Source: Lentzea nigeriaca
GTDB taxonomy: Bacteria > Actinomycetota > Actinomycetes > Mycobacteriales > Pseudonocardiaceae
Assembly: GCF_016907955.1 (NCBI RefSeq)
Contig: NZ_JAFBCX010000004.1
Coordinates: 372,001-436,000 of the forward strand
Length of the DNA: 64,000 nt
Direction: 5' to 3'
Part shown: piece after piece, positions 52,413 through 61,906 of the stretch
How positions within the stretch are numbered: position 1 is the first letter of the stretch
Layout: each line of letters opens with the position of its first letter
Notes under the pieces: model-generated
The model's database searches: none
What the model was told of the DNA's origin: nothing
Seen by the model: only the letters and a program-made list of their open reading frames with translations
Position numbers and translations under genes: made by a program

Positions 52413-54044
52413 GTGGAGGACCAGGAGCGCTTGATCGCGGCTAGGTACCGGCTGCTGCACCTGCTCGGTCAGGGCTCGATGGGCACCGTCTGGGCCGCCC
52501 ACGACGAGGTGCTGCGCCGCCAGGTCGCCGTGAAGGGCATCCTGCGGCCACCCGGCATGCCCGCCGCCGCAGCCGATGAGCTGCGGGAACGGACGATGCG
52601 CGAGGCACGTGCCGTCGCCGCGCTCTCCCACCCGAACCTCGTGACGCTCTACGACGTCGTGCAGCACGACGGCGATCCGTACGTGGTGATGGAGTTGGTG
52701 CCGTCGCGCAGTCTGGGCGAGGTGCTGCAGGAGCAGGGCTGCCTCACCGAGAAGCAGGGCGCGGCGGTGCTGGACGCGGTCGCGGCGGCACTGGCGGCGG
52801 CGCACCGGGCCGGCATCACGCACCGCGACGTGAAGCCGGGCAACGTGCTGATCGCCGACGACGGGCGGGTCAAGCTCACGGACTTCGGCATCGCGCGCAA
52901 CGTCGCCGAGGCCACCATGACCGCGCGCGGCATCACGCTGGGCACGCCCGCCTACATCGCGCCGGAGGTCGCCCAGGGCGGTGATGTCTCGGAGGCCGCC
53001 GACCGGTGGTCGCTGGGCGCGACGATGTGGGCCGCGATGGCCGGTGAGCCGCCGTACGTGGGCAAGAACGTCATGCAGACGATCAACGCCGTGATCAACG
53101 GCGAGGTGCCGGTGCCGGCGGGTGCCGGGCGGCTCGCGCCGGTGATCAGCGGGTTGATGCGGAAGGACCCGGCGGAGCGGCTGTCGCTGGTCGACGTGCG
53201 CAAGCAGGTCTACCCGCTGCTGCCGGAGCCGGGCACCGACGCGTTCGAGGTCCGCGAGTCGGTGCCGCTGCCGGTCATCGTGCGACCCAAGCCGAAGATC
53301 GAACCGGACGCGCCGCTGGCCGACGACCCCGGGCCGTTGCCGTTCATGATCACCAAGCCGATCGCGCAGCGCCGGGAGCGCGGCCGGGTCGCCACCACGT
53401 TCCTGCTGGTGGCGGCGATCCTGCTGTTCATCGCGGGCTCGGGTGGCGGATTCGCGCTCACCAGACTGGCAGCGGGTGCGTCGCTGCTGCCGCCGACCGA
53501 ACAGACGGTGCAGACGCTGCCGACCCTGCCCACCGCACCCACGCTGCAGCCGCGGACGGCCTCGGCGGTGACCGCGATCGGCGACCAGGGCGGGAAGTTC
53601 AGGCTGAACGTCGAGGCGAGCTGGGCGATGTACGCGGAACAGCGCGCCGGCGACAAGCTGTTGCCTCCGTCGGCGGTCGTGCACTTCGTGTCGGACACCG
53701 GCGCGTACGAGGTGGCGGTGCAGCGGTTCCCGGACTTCTACCCGACGCGCAAGATCAGCACGTACACGGCCGCCGTGCAGGCGCGGTGGCCCGGCCGGTT
53801 CTTCGGCGGCGAGAAGGTGATCACGCCGAACCTCGCGGGGCCGCACAGCGAGGACAGCATCCAGTTCGTCTACAAGACCGTCGAGGGTGACGAATCCAAC
53901 GCGTTGCGGAGGTCGCACTTCTCCCGCGTGCTCCCGTACGGCAACGACCTGTGGGTCGTCGAAGTGGTGGTCCCCACAGAACAGGAGGACGAGGCGCGAG
54001 TCCGGCTGTTCGACGCGATCGCCTCCACCTTCGCCCCGGTTTAA
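52413..54044 (+). CDS. Receptor-type Ser/Thr protein kinase
   Basis: The 543-residue protein has an N-terminal Hanks kinase domain: G-Q-G-S-M-G-T-V at 19-26, invariant K41, H-R-D-V-K-P-G-N, T-D-F-G-I-A and A-P-E-V with D-R-W-S-L-G. One membrane helix follows (about 325-345) and then an extracytoplasmic domain of about 190 residues without PASTA repeats, containing a fold rich in beta strands (F-R-L-N-V-E-A-S-W-A-M-Y). It probably senses an outside signal. GTG start. Its substrates are unknown. Confidence 0.92.
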   Translation: MEDQERLIAARYRLLHLLGQGSMGTVWAAHDEVLRRQVAVKGILRPPGMPAAAADELRERTMREARAVAALSHPNLVTLYDVVQHDGDPYVVMELVPSRSLGEVLQEQGCLTEKQGAAVLDAVAAALAAAHRAGITHRDVKPGNVLIADDGRVKLTDFGIARNVAEATMTARGITLGTPAYIAPEVAQGGDVSEAADRWSLGATMWAAMAGEPPYVGKNVMQTINAVINGEVPVPAGAGRLAPVISGLMRKDPAERLSLVDVRKQVYPLLPEPGTDAFEVRESVPLPVIVRPKPKIEPDAPLADDPGPLPFMITKPIAQRRERGRVATTFLLVAAILLFIAGSGGGFALTRLAAGASLLPPTEQTVQTLPTLPTAPTLQPRTASAVTAIGDQGGKFRLNVEASWAMYAEQRAGDKLLPPSAVVHFVSDTGAYEVAVQRFPDFYPTRKISTYTAAVQARWPGRFFGGEKVITPNLAGPHSEDSIQFVYKTVEGDESNALRRSHFSRVLPYGNDLWVVEVVVPTEQEDEARVRLFDAIASTFAPV

Positions 54045-54053
54045 GCTCTCGCG

Positions 54054-54845
54054 GTGACTCCAGAAGAGCTGGCCGGCAAGGCCGCGGAAGAGATCCAGAG
54101 CCGCACCGGCGTGGCGAAGCACGACATCGCGATCGTGCTCGGCTCCGGCTGGCGGCCCGCCGCCGACGTGATCGGTGAGCCGCAGACCGAAATCCCCGTG
54201 GGCGAGCTTCCGGGCTTCGAGGCGCCGACCGCGCTCGGGCACGGCGGCACCATCCGTTCCGTCGAGGTGGGTGGCAAGAAGGTCCTCGTCGTCCTCGGCC
54301 GCACCCACGGCTACGAGGGCAAGGGTGTCCAGAAGGTCGTCCACGGCGTGCGCACCGCCGCCGCTGCCGGCGTGTCGACGATCGTGCTGACCAACGCCGC
54401 CGGTGGCCTGCGGCAGGGCATGTCCGTCGGGCAGCCCGTGCTGATCTCCGACCACCTCAACCTGACCTCGCTGTCGCCGCTGGTCGGCGCGCGGTTCGTG
54501 GACCTCACGGACCTGTACTCGCCGCGGCTGCGCAAGCTGGCGCAGGAGATCGACCCGTCGCTCGAGGAGGGCGTGTACGCGGGGCTTCCCGGCCCGCACT
54601 TCGAGACGCCCGCCGAGATCCGGATGCTGCGCACGATGGGTGCGGACCTGGTCGGCATGTCGACCGTGCACGAGGCCATCGCCGCGCGCGCCGAGGGTGT
54701 CGAGGTGTTCGGTCTGTCGCTGGTCACGAACCTCGCGGCGGGCATCACCGGTGAGCCGCTGAACCACCAGGAGGTGCTGGAGGCCGGTGCCGCCGCCGCC
54801 CAGCGCATGGGCACGCTGCTGCGCGAGCTGGTGGACCGGGCATGA
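54054..54845 (+). CDS. punA: Purine nucleoside phosphorylase, trimeric type
   Basis: The enzyme cleaves purine nucleosides (inosine, guanosine) with phosphate, salvaging bases. The 263-residue protein has V-L-G-S-G-W at the phosphate site, [15 protein letters not shown] with the substrate Asn/Ala, G-P-H-F-E-T-P-A-E and V-G-M-S-T-V-H-E. The GTG lies nine bases after the kinase gene, and its stop overlaps pmmB (ATGA). The pair matches Rv3307-Rv3308 (annotated deoD-pmmB) in M. tuberculosis. Confidence 0.94.
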   Translation: MTPEELAGKAAEEIQSRTGVAKHDIAIVLGSGWRPAADVIGEPQTEIPVGELPGFEAPTALGHGGTIRSVEVGGKKVLVVLGRTHGYEGKGVQKVVHGVRTAAAAGVSTIVLTNAAGGLRQGMSVGQPVLISDHLNLTSLSPLVGARFVDLTDLYSPRLRKLAQEIDPSLEEGVYAGLPGPHFETPAEIRMLRTMGADLVGMSTVHEAIAARAEGVEVFGLSLVTNLAAGITGEPLNHQEVLEAGAAAAQRMGTLLRELVDRA

Positions 54846-56443
54846 GCCTGACGCCGGCACTGCGTGACGCGACGTTCCGGTGGATCGCCGACGACCCGTC
54901 GGAGGCGACCCGAACCGAGCTGCAGAGCGTGTTGGCACGGGCGATGGGCGGCGACTCCGCCGCCCTGGCCGACCTGCAGGACCGGATGGCCGGGCCGCTC
55001 ACGTTCGGCACGGCCGGTCTGCGCGGGCCGGTGCGGGCGGGCACGAACGGCATGAACGTCGCCACGGTGGTCCGCACGACCGCTGGTCTGGCGTCGTGGC
55101 TCGGGACGTCCGGGCTGGTGTTCGTCGGGCGCGACGCCCGGCACGGGTCAGAGGAGTTCGCCACCGCAGCCGCCGAGGTGATGGCGGCGGCGGGCTTCGA
55201 CGTCCGGGTGCTGCCGGGGCCGCTGCCCACCCCGGTCCTGGCGTTCCTGGTGCGCAAACATGGTGCGGTGGCGGGGATTCAGATCACCGCGTCGCACAAC
55301 CCGCCCGCGGACAACGGCTACAAGCTCTACCTGGCTGGTGGTTCGCAGATCGTGCCGCCGTCGGACGGCGAGATCGAGAAGGCGATCGAGGCGGTTCCGG
55401 CGGCGGTGTCGGTGCCCCGAAACGCGTCCTACTCGACGGTCTCCGAAGCCGAGATCGACGAGTACCTGGAGCGCGTGGCCTCGCTGCCGCGCCAGAACGC
55501 CCGTGAGTTGAAGATCGCGTTGACGCCGATGCACGGCGTCGGCGGCGCGTTCGCCGTGGAAGCGTTGCGGCGCGCGGGTTTCACCGACGTGCACGTGGTG
55601 CGGTCACAGGCGGTGCCGGACCCGGACTTCCCGACCGTGGTGTTCCCGAACCCCGAGGAGCCCGGCGCGTCCGACGAGCTGCTTTCCCTTGCCGCGTCGG
55701 TGGACGCGGACCTGGCGATCGCGCTCGACCCGGACGCCGACCGGTGCGCGCTGGGAGTTCGCGACGGCGACCGGTGGCGGATGCTGCGCGGTGACGAGAC
55801 GGGCGTGCTGCTCGGGTCGCTCGTGCTGTCGACCACCGAGTCCGCGGATCCGCTGGTGGCGACGACGATCGTGTCCTCGTCGCTGCTGAAGTCGATCGCC
55901 GCCGCGCACGGTGCCCGGTACGCGGAGACGCTGACCGGCTTCAAGTGGCTGGCACGGGCGGGCGAAGGTCTGGTGTTCGCCTACGAGGAAGCGCTCGGCA
56001 ACTGCGTCGATCCGGCTTTCGTGGCCGACAAGGACGGTATCTCGGCCGCGGTGGTCGCGGCTGATCTCGCTGCCGGCCTGAAGGCGTCGGGTCGCACGTT
56101 GCTGGACGCGCTGGACCAGCTGGCGCTCGACCACGGCCTGCACCTGACGGACCAGGTTTCGTTGCGCTACACCGATCTGTCGCTGATCGGCGCGACGATG
56201 GCACGACTGCGTGCCGACCCTCCCGCGGACTTCGCGTCGGAAGACCTGTTGCCCGGCGCGGACGTGCTGCGCTGGACCGCTGACGGCGTGCGCGTGATCG
56301 TGCGGCCGTCGGGCACCGAGCCGAAGCTCAAGGCGTACCTCGAGGTCGTCGAGCCGGTCACGGACGGACTGGAGTCCGCCCGTGCCTCGGCTCGCAAACG
56401 GCTCGACGTGCTCAGGGAAAGGGTGACCGAGCTGGTCAGCTAG
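54842..56443 (+). CDS. pmmB: Phosphohexomutase (phosphoglucomutase/phosphomannomutase)
   Basis: The 533-residue alpha-D-phosphohexomutase carries T-A-S-H-N-P-P with the phosphoserine, D-P-D-A-D-R for Mg2+, the sugar-recognition loop [15 protein letters not shown] and [10 protein letters not shown] for phosphate. Its length and motifs fit PmmB-like phosphopentomutase/phosphohexomutases, and location next to a nucleoside phosphorylase suggests it converts the released ribose 1-phosphate to ribose 5-phosphate (inference). It is coupled to that gene by ATGA. Confidence 0.9.
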   Translation: MSLTPALRDATFRWIADDPSEATRTELQSVLARAMGGDSAALADLQDRMAGPLTFGTAGLRGPVRAGTNGMNVATVVRTTAGLASWLGTSGLVFVGRDARHGSEEFATAAAEVMAAAGFDVRVLPGPLPTPVLAFLVRKHGAVAGIQITASHNPPADNGYKLYLAGGSQIVPPSDGEIEKAIEAVPAAVSVPRNASYSTVSEAEIDEYLERVASLPRQNARELKIALTPMHGVGGAFAVEALRRAGFTDVHVVRSQAVPDPDFPTVVFPNPEEPGASDELLSLAASVDADLAIALDPDADRCALGVRDGDRWRMLRGDETGVLLGSLVLSTTESADPLVATTIVSSSLLKSIAAAHGARYAETLTGFKWLARAGEGLVFAYEEALGNCVDPAFVADKDGISAAVVAADLAAGLKASGRTLLDALDQLALDHGLHLTDQVSLRYTDLSLIGATMARLRADPPADFASEDLLPGADVLRWTADGVRVIVRPSGTEPKLKAYLEVVEPVTDGLESARASARKRLDVLRERVTELVS

Positions 56444-56771
56444 CCAGCGCGATCATCAGGCAGAGCGCGGCAAGAGCGAAGCCCCCGCCGGCCACCCAGT
56501 AGGCCCTTCTGGTCGGCGGGGCGATCGCGCTGCGACGTCCTTCCGTGACCGCCGCGACGGCGATCCGCCCGAAGATGTACGCAACCGTGCAGAGCCCCAC
56601 GCCGAGTCCGAGCAACATCGTGTTGACGTCCCACGGGCTGTGGTCGAACCCCGGCCACAGCGACGCGAAGAGGGGCCCGATGCCGATCATCCCGATGCCG
56701 ATCGCAAGGCCGAAACCCCAGGTGATGCGACGCTGACGAGGACTGGTGGTCATAAGGGCGGTGGTCTTCAT
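56436..56771 (-). CDS. Hypothetical three-helix membrane protein
   Basis: The 111-residue protein has a basic N-terminus and three hydrophobic helices (about 16-38, 46-68, 88-108), the first with repeated G-I-G-M-I-G-I-G-P. ATG 56771 follows GGAGGG. It overlaps the end of pmmB by eight bases and lies 21 bp after the methyltransferase gene on the same strand, so the two are probably co-transcribed. I do not recognise a family. Confidence 0.6.
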   Translation of the reverse strand: MKTTALMTTSPRQRRITWGFGLAIGIGMIGIGPLFASLWPGFDHSPWDVNTMLLGLGVGLCTVAYIFGRIAVAAVTEGRRSAIAPPTRRAYWVAGGGFALAALCLMIALAS

Positions 56772-56792
56772 GGTCCCTCCTGTGTACACCCT

Positions 56793-57425
56793 TTAGGACG
56801 TCTGCTGCGCTTCGGGGTTCCGTTTCTGTACCAACAAAAACGCCTGCGGCCCCTTCTCGTCCACATCCCTCTGACGTTGCAGCCGTGCCACTTCGTTGAA
56901 GCCGGCTTTCGTGGCGTTGTCCACGGTCTCGTCGATGTCGTGCCAGTAGACGTGGAGGTCCACGTCGTGGCCGTACGCGTGCGTCATGTGGTTCTTGAGG
57001 TTGCCGAGCTTGAACGCGTGCAACAGGTGTCCGCCAGGCTTGAGGACCCGGTGGAACTCCTGCCAGGGCACCTCTTCGGCGGGCATGTGGACCGTGGAGT
57101 ACCAGACGACCGCGCCGCCGAGGCTGTCGTCTTCCAGGTCCAGCTTCGTGATGTCGCCCTGCGTGAAGCTGAGGTGCGGATACCGCTTTCGCGCCTGGTC
57201 GAGCATGCCGTCGGACAGATCGATGCCGAACGCGTCGAGGCCCAGCTCGTGCAGGTACTGGGTGATGCGGCCGGTGCCACAGCCGAGATCGCCGACCGGA
57301 CCCTCGGTGAGCTCGGCGAACGCGCGCATGATCGCGGCGTCGAGCGGGCGGCCGTCGTGCGCGTCCGGGATGAGCTCGGCGTAGCTGGCGGCGACGATGT
57401 CGTAGGAGGCGCGGGTCATGGTCAT
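56793..57425 (-). CDS. Class I SAM-dependent methyltransferase
   Basis: The 210-residue protein has the SAM-binding motif G-D-L-G-C-G-T-G-R-I-T, F-G-I-D-L-S-D-G-M for the ribose, and G-D-I-T-K-L-D-L for the adenine, then a helix with F-H-R-V-L-K-P-G-G-H-L-L. The substrate is unknown. The ATG lies two bases from an alternative start of the divergent gene at 57428, so their promoters must overlap. Confidence 0.87.
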   Translation of the reverse strand: MTMTRASYDIVAASYAELIPDAHDGRPLDAAIMRAFAELTEGPVGDLGCGTGRITQYLHELGLDAFGIDLSDGMLDQARKRYPHLSFTQGDITKLDLEDDSLGGAVVWYSTVHMPAEEVPWQEFHRVLKPGGHLLHAFKLGNLKNHMTHAYGHDVDLHVYWHDIDETVDNATKAGFNEVARLQRQRDVDEKGPQAFLLVQKRNPEAQQTS

Positions 57426-57439
57426 CTATGTTGCCGCTC

Positions 57440-57907
57440 ATGGAGTACACGCGGCGTGACCTCGCCCAGGCCGTGCTCGACGCCCACCCGGCCGGCAAGC
57501 GCGGGCTCAACATGTTCTACGGCGCGTTCAGCGACGACATGAAGAAGCACCAGGTCGAGATGCGCGACGGCCTGCTGAAGGCGTTCGGCATCGACCTCGA
57601 CTCCAACATGGCGATGAAGATGATGCTGAAAGCCACGATCGCGTCGAACGCGGCCATCACCGGTCCGATGGACGACTTCGGCGAGGTCGGCCTGCTCATC
57701 CGCAAGCTGGAGGGCAGCGGCGTCCTCGACAAGGTGCAAGAGATCCACGCGTTGAACAGGATGTCAGCGAAGGCGCACCTCGACATCGTCGAGGAGCTGC
57801 TCGGCCTCGTGGACTCCACCGTCGAGTCGGTCACCACCGAGGACCTGACCGCGCTCGGTGTGAACGTCACGCCGCCGAAGACCGACGACTACGAGATGGA
57901 CTACTGA
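57440..57907 (+). CDS. Hypothetical protein upstream of the split flavodoxin gene
   Basis: A 155-residue acidic, mostly helical protein without signal or membrane segments (M-E-Y-T-R-R-D-L-A-Q-A-V-L-D-A-H; helix bundles to E-D-L-T-A-L-G-V). ATG 57440 was chosen; ATG 57428 is alternative. Its stop overlaps the next start by one base (TGATG), so it belonged to one operon with the now split flavodoxin-like gene. I do not recognise a family. It may have acted with that oxidoreductase. Confidence 0.65.
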   Translation: MEYTRRDLAQAVLDAHPAGKRGLNMFYGAFSDDMKKHQVEMRDGLLKAFGIDLDSNMAMKMMLKATIASNAAITGPMDDFGEVGLLIRKLEGSGVLDKVQEIHALNRMSAKAHLDIVEELLGLVDSTVESVTTEDLTALGVNVTPPKTDDYEMDY

Positions 57908-58128
57908 TGGCGCGGTTGCTGATCGTCCACCACACGCCGTCGCCCACCATGCAGGCGATGTTCGAGGCCGTGGTCTCCGGCGCCTCCACGCCCGAGATCG
58001 AGGGTGTTGAGGTGGTGCGGCGGGCCGCGTTGTCCACAACCGCTGTGGACGTGCTGGAGGCCGACGGCTACCTGCTGGGGACCCCCGCGAACCTCGGCTA
58101 CATGAGCGGTGACAACGCGAAGAAATAG
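57907..58128 (+). pseudogene. 5' fragment of a split flavodoxin-like oxidoreductase gene
   Basis: Residues 1-68 match the intact homologue encoded at 58573 (H-H-T-P-S-P at the phosphate loop, A-M-F-E-A-V-V-S-G, E-I-E-G-V-E-V-V-R-R, G-T-P-A-N-L-G), then the match stops at position 58110 after M-S-G and five unrelated codons lead to TAG. The missing C-terminal part is found at 62814-63014. About 17 codons between the two pieces are lost. The gene was therefore cut by the 4.7-kb cassette. The fragment lacks the FMN-domain second half and should be inactive. Confidence 0.8.
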
Positions 58129-58131
58129 CAT

Positions 58132-58293
58132 TCACCGTTCGCCCTGGTCACGGCCGCGTTCGTGCGTGTTCCGGCCATGTGCGAGCTTCTCCAAGACGGT
58201 CCAGGGGCGAGTTCGTCGGAGCGCCTCAGAGGCGGCCTTGAGACCCGCCAACCCATGCTTCTCGCAGACCCAGCGCATGAAGCGCAGCTCCAA
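58132..58293 (-). pseudogene. Remnant of an unidentified gene at the cassette edge
   Basis: On the minus strand a frame of 48-53 codons (TTG 58293 or ATG 58278 to TGA 58132) reads M-R-W-V-C-E-K-H-G-L-A-G-L-K-A-A-S-E-A-L-R and T-R-P-W-T-V-L-E-K-L-A-H-G. GC-rich third positions (about 78% from ATG 58278) suggest once-coding sequence, and the frame is closed just upstream by TGA. It looks like the C-terminal end of a larger protein truncated at the cassette edge. I do not recognise the family. The rest of the gap to 58572 holds no gene that I can see. Confidence 0.35.
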
Positions 58294-58572
58294 ACACGCG
58301 CAAGATCACGAATGCGGCTACCAGCCACCAAGCCGACACAACGACCTCACACCAACTAGGGCCCACCGTGAGCTCCGCGGGCGTTTACATGGTGTGGTCC
58401 CCTGTCGCGGAACTTGAAGCACTCACAGCACCGACGCAGTCCACCTGCTCACTCCCCCGACACGCGACAGCCGGGGAGGTGGTGCGTCAGTTGCGGCATT
58501 ACCTGCCACTTCCAGGCCGTTCAGGCTAGCAGTGACGTTGCAACCAATTGAGGCGCCAGGCAGCCTGGCACC

Positions 58573-59025
58573 GTGCCCAAGCTTCTGATCATCCACCACA
58601 CTCCGTCGCCGAACACGCAGGCGATGTTCGAGGCTGTCGTCTCTGGCGCGACCGATCCTGAGATCGAAGGCGTGGAGGTCGTGCGCCGTCCGGCTCTGTC
58701 CGCCTCCGTGTCCGACGCCCTCGAAGCGGACGGCTACATCCTCGGCACGCCCGCCAACCTCGGGATGATGAGCGGCGCGCTCAAGGTGTTCTTCGATCTC
58801 GCCTACTACCCGTGTTTGGACGCCACGCGGGGCCGCCCGTTCGGCCTGTACGTCCACGGCAACAACGACACGACCGGAGCGATTCGCGGTATTGAGTCGA
58901 TCACCACGGGCTTGGCGTGGGAGAAGGTGACCCCGAACGTCAGCGTGACCGGCGAGCCTTCGAAAGACGATCTGCGCGCGTGCTGGGAGCTCGGCGCGAC
59001 GGTCGCCGCACAGCTCATGCCCTGA
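58573..59025 (+). CDS. Flavodoxin-like NAD(P)H-dependent oxidoreductase (cassette copy)
   Basis: The 150-residue protein is a complete flavodoxin/NQO-type domain: phosphate-binding loop H-H-T-P-S-P-N-T-Q, G-T-P-A-N-L-G-M-M-S-G-A-L-K-V-F-F-D and H-G-N-N-D-T-T-G for FMN contacts. It is homologous over its whole length to the split gene at 57907/62814, at roughly 80% nucleotide identity by eye in the first 120 bases, so it is a diverged homologue rather than a recent copy. It may have replaced the lost function. Its 3' end overlaps the convergent regulator gene by 11 bp. Confidence 0.82.
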   Translation: MPKLLIIHHTPSPNTQAMFEAVVSGATDPEIEGVEVVRRPALSASVSDALEADGYILGTPANLGMMSGALKVFFDLAYYPCLDATRGRPFGLYVHGNNDTTGAIRGIESITTGLAWEKVTPNVSVTGEPSKDDLRACWELGATVAAQLMP

Positions 59026-60112
59026 GCAAGCTGTCCAGGAGGTTGAACCGGTCGTCTGTCCGCGCGGACGGCATCCGCGAAGCGAACTCTCGCGCTCGAC
59101 TCAGCGTGTCCCACGCAGCGTCGAGGGAACCAACTCGTGCGTACGACTCCGCGAGCCACGAGAGGTAGAGCGCCACTTCCCGGGAGTGCTCCTCCGGGTA
59201 GGTGGCGACAGCGGCTGACAGCAGCGGTTCAGCTTGGCCAGGGTCACCCAGTTCGATCATGCACCGTCCAGCCATCACGTCGATTTCGCCTCTGTTGAGC
59301 CAATAAACCCACTCAGGCTCCTCGATACCAGGCGACCGCTGCTCGAACGCGTCGTCCACGGCATCGAGCACGCGCCGTGTTCCGTCGTGGTCCTTCGTCT
59401 TCGCGCTCGCCCACGCCACCCGCTCCAACAGCAGCGTCCGAACCACAGGCGTGGCATCACGTGCACCCTTCACCGCAGACCGCGCCAGCAACAGCGCATC
59501 ATGCGGGTCGGCCACGTTCGCGATCTGGTAGCTCAGTGAGGAAAACAATTGTGCGGCAAGGGAATCGGCGTCTGCCTCCGAAGCCGCGGACACGCCGCCG
59601 AGGTAGAACCGCTGAGCCTCCGCATACTTGCCCGCGTCCGATGCGACCCACCCGCCGAGTTGGGCGAGTTCACCCGTCGCGGTCAGCAGCCTTCGCCCCG
59701 TGACTTCGGAGTAGGAACCGTTACGCACCAACGACTCCGCCTCGGACAGCTCTTGCCGCACAGCGGGCAAGAGGTCTGTACTTCCAACCACGTCGTCGAG
59801 GTGCCGCAACTCGACCACACGAGCTTCTACGGCGTCCGCAAGGGAGTCACCAACCCTGCGGCCGGAACGGCTCTGCACGGCAATCGGAGAGTCCGAGACA
59901 AGCCACTCGTGCGCGCGGCGCACCGGATCGCTGCCCAGCGGCACGCCAAGAGCCTGTTCGTAGGCGGTGACGACGTCCGGGAGTGGCCTGCGCTTGCCGT
60001 TCTCGATCAGGCTCAGGTACGGCTTGCTGTAGTGGGTGAGTTGGGACATCCGGGACAAGCTGAGTCCGGCCGCCTCGCGCGCTGCCCTGAGGGCATCACT
60101 CAGCTCCGACAC
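59015..60112 (-). CDS. XRE-family regulator with TPR-like C-terminal region
   Basis: The 365-residue protein has an N-terminal helix-turn-helix (residues about 7-60: R-A-A-R-E-A-A-G-L-S-L-S-R-M-S and Y-S-K-P-Y-L-S-L-I-E-N-G-K-R-R-P) and then a long helical region of repeated Ala-rich hairpins resembling TPRs (A-G-K-Y-A-E-A-Q-R-F-Y; G-D-P-G-Q-A-E-P-L-L). This is the architecture of peptide-responsive regulators. It is divergent from the two small genes and the maturase, so it is the natural controller of the cassette (inference). Confidence 0.85.
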   Translation of the reverse strand: MSELSDALRAAREAAGLSLSRMSQLTHYSKPYLSLIENGKRRPLPDVVTAYEQALGVPLGSDPVRRAHEWLVSDSPIAVQSRSGRRVGDSLADAVEARVVELRHLDDVVGSTDLLPAVRQELSEAESLVRNGSYSEVTGRRLLTATGELAQLGGWVASDAGKYAEAQRFYLGGVSAASEADADSLAAQLFSSLSYQIANVADPHDALLLARSAVKGARDATPVVRTLLLERVAWASAKTKDHDGTRRVLDAVDDAFEQRSPGIEEPEWVYWLNRGEIDVMAGRCMIELGDPGQAEPLLSAAVATYPEEHSREVALYLSWLAESYARVGSLDAAWDTLSRAREFASRMPSARTDDRFNLLDSLLRA

Positions 60113-60225
60113 GCCCGCTCCCGGTCCGCGTTGTCAACTCTTGTAAACGCGTTGATCAGCATAAACACCGTTTGTTCCCGGTAGGAACTACAGGCAACCA
60201 GATCCACCGGGGAGGTTCACCCGCC

Positions 60226-60531
60226 ATGAGCACGATCTACAATCCGTTCTCGTCTGAGTCGGTCGCGGTCAGCCGACTGACAGCGATGGGGTTCGCGGGT
60301 CGACGGCTCGGCGAGTTCGACGCTGAACCGGAGAGCCTGGTCTACATCCGCCAACTCAAGGTGGACATCCGCGACCTGGTCCGCGTCGTCGGACCAGACG
60401 AGTGCGAAGCAGTCCGCATGGTTGGTAGTGCTGTGGCGTTGCAGACCTACGGATCGGTTGCCGAGGTGGTCGCCCGGATCGCGCTCACGTGGCCCGAGAT
60501 GCCCACCGCCCGAGGAGCGGTGTCGGCATGA
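60226..60531 (+). CDS. Small hypothetical protein of the RiPP cassette
   Basis: A 101-residue soluble protein, mostly helical (S-R-L-T-A-M-G-F-A-G-R-R; I-R-D-L-V-R-V-V-G; V-A-E-V-V-A-R-I-A), without Cys or metal motifs. ATG 60226 follows GGGGAGG. Its stop overlaps the next start (ATGA). I do not recognise it. Its position first in the maturase operon suggests a role in the cassette, such as leader recognition or export, without direct evidence. Confidence 0.6.
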   Translation: MSTIYNPFSSESVAVSRLTAMGFAGRRLGEFDAEPESLVYIRQLKVDIRDLVRVVGPDECEAVRMVGSAVALQTYGSVAEVVARIALTWPEMPTARGAVSA

Positions 60532-60686
60532 ACTGGGGTTGGGAACAGACCATCGGCGCGATCCTCGCCGCACTCTCGTCCGCCTTCATCATCGGCGTCG
60601 TCATCTGGGATCAGCTCAAAGACCGATGGCCGTTCGCTTATCGCTTCCCGTGGAAGTGGTGGAGGCGGCGACCGAGGCGCCAATAG
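60528..60686 (+). CDS. Small membrane protein of the RiPP cassette
   Basis: A 52-residue protein with one membrane helix (about residues 8-27: I-G-A-I-L-A-A-L-S-S-A-F-I-I-G-V-V-I-W) and a basic tail rich in Trp and Arg (K-W-W-R-R-R-P-R-R). ATG 60528 overlaps the preceding stop by four bases. It could anchor the maturation machinery or aid release of the peptide. No family was recognised. Confidence 0.55.
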   Translation: MNWGWEQTIGAILAALSSAFIIGVVIWDQLKDRWPFAYRFPWKWWRRRPRRQ

Positions 60687-60718
60687 CGCTCGGACCAAGT
60701 CACGAACGAGGGGGAATC

Positions 60719-61906
60719 ATGGAGCAGCAACTCTTCCTTCGGCCGACCTCGGTCATCATGCAGCCGGAGACGCTGTGCAATCTCGACTGCACCTATTGCT
60801 ACCTGCCGTTCCGGCACGAGCGGAACACCATGACGCTCGCGGTCGCACAAGCGGTAGCCGCTTCAGTACGTCCGTGGGCAACGTCCGGCACGGTCGAAGT
60901 GTGCTGGCACGGCGGAGAGCCGCTGGCGACCGGTCGCTCCCACCTCGGGCGGTTGATGGACGCGTTCGCGGGGATCGACGTCAAGCACGTGGTCCAGACG
61001 AACGCGACGCTGATCGACGAGGCGTGGTGTGAGTTCTTCGCAGAGCGGGACGTACACGTGGGCGTCAGCATCGACGGCCCGCCCGCCGACAACGCGAGCC
61101 GCGTAGACCGGCGGCGGATGCCCACGCAGGCAAAGGCGTTGCGCGGCATAGAACTTCTCCGCGCCCACGGTCATGAGGTCCACGCCATTGCGGTGGTGTC
61201 CGATCCAACACCCGAGCGCGCTGGCAGGCTATACGCCTTCGCCGTGGAGTACGGGATCGCGCATCTCGGCGTCAACATCGAAGAGCAGGAAGGCGTCAAC
61301 GTCTCCACCAACGCTCACCGCCAGGATGTCGTAACTGACTTCTGGACAGCACTCGCGGCGAGTTGGCGCGAGAACCCCATTGTCCGTGTCCGAGAGCTTG
61401 AGCGGGCTCTCAGCTATGCGGGTGCGGTACTTAGAAATGACAGCGCTGCGCACCGCGATGGAGTGCTCATCAATCCACTGCCGACCGTGGGCTATGACGG
61501 CTCGGTAACCCTGATCTCCCCCGAACTCGCGGGCTTCACATCGAATCGCGGCACGTTCTCCAGCGGAAACGTACTGCGAAACACCCTGAACGAGATCGTC
61601 GAGCGATCGAAAACCGGAGACTCCTGGATCTCCGAGTTTTTCCAGGGAGTCAAGACCTGCCAGCTCACATGTCAATACTTCAACTTCTGCGGCGGCGGAA
61701 ATCCGGCCAACCGCTACTTCGAGCACGGCCGCATGGATGGAACCACAACCAACTACTGCCGGAACAGCAAGATTTCACTACTGGAAGGAGTGCTACGTCT
61801 TGACCAATCAACAGCAGCTGGAGACCAGGATCCTGGAGTGTCGAACGACGCTCGTGGATTTGCTGACCAGGACAGGCCGGCCACCTATGCGCATCAACAC
61901 GTTTGA
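60719..61906 (+). CDS. Radical SAM/SPASM peptide maturase (likely cyclophane-forming)
   Basis: The 395-residue enzyme has the radical SAM cluster C20-x3-C24-x2-C27 (L-C-N-L-D-C-T-Y-C-Y-L-P), C-W-H-G-G-E-P for SAM binding and V-S-I-D-G-P-P. A C-terminal SPASM-type set has Cys near residues 314, 318, 324 and 347 (T-C-Q-L-T-C; N-F-C-G-G-G-N; N-Y-C-R-N). These features fit SPASM maturases that crosslink ribosomal peptides, including three-residue cyclophane formers. ATG follows GAGGGGG. About 35 C-terminal codons overlap the precursor gene and have poor codon use, so the tail is probably dispensable. The target is the adjacent peptide. Confidence 0.9.
   Translation: MEQQLFLRPTSVIMQPETLCNLDCTYCYLPFRHERNTMTLAVAQAVAASVRPWATSGTVEVCWHGGEPLATGRSHLGRLMDAFAGIDVKHVVQTNATLIDEAWCEFFAERDVHVGVSIDGPPADNASRVDRRRMPTQAKALRGIELLRAHGHEVHAIAVVSDPTPERAGRLYAFAVEYGIAHLGVNIEEQEGVNVSTNAHRQDVVTDFWTALAASWRENPIVRVRELERALSYAGAVLRNDSAAHRDGVLINPLPTVGYDGSVTLISPELAGFTSNRGTFSSGNVLRNTLNEIVERSKTGDSWISEFFQGVKTCQLTCQYFNFCGGGNPANRYFEHGRMDGTTTNYCRNSKISLLEGVLRLDQSTAAGDQDPGVSNDARGFADQDRPATYAHQHV

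Noticed and set aside
52356-54938. Long minus-strand frame opposite the Ser/Thr kinase and nucleoside phosphorylase
   Set aside because: His/Arg/Gln-rich shadow translation; both real genes on the other strand show all their motifs.
58573-59025. Recent tandem duplication as origin of the second flavodoxin-like gene
   Set aside because: The copy differs too much from the split gene (about 80% in the compared part), so it was diverged before being placed there.
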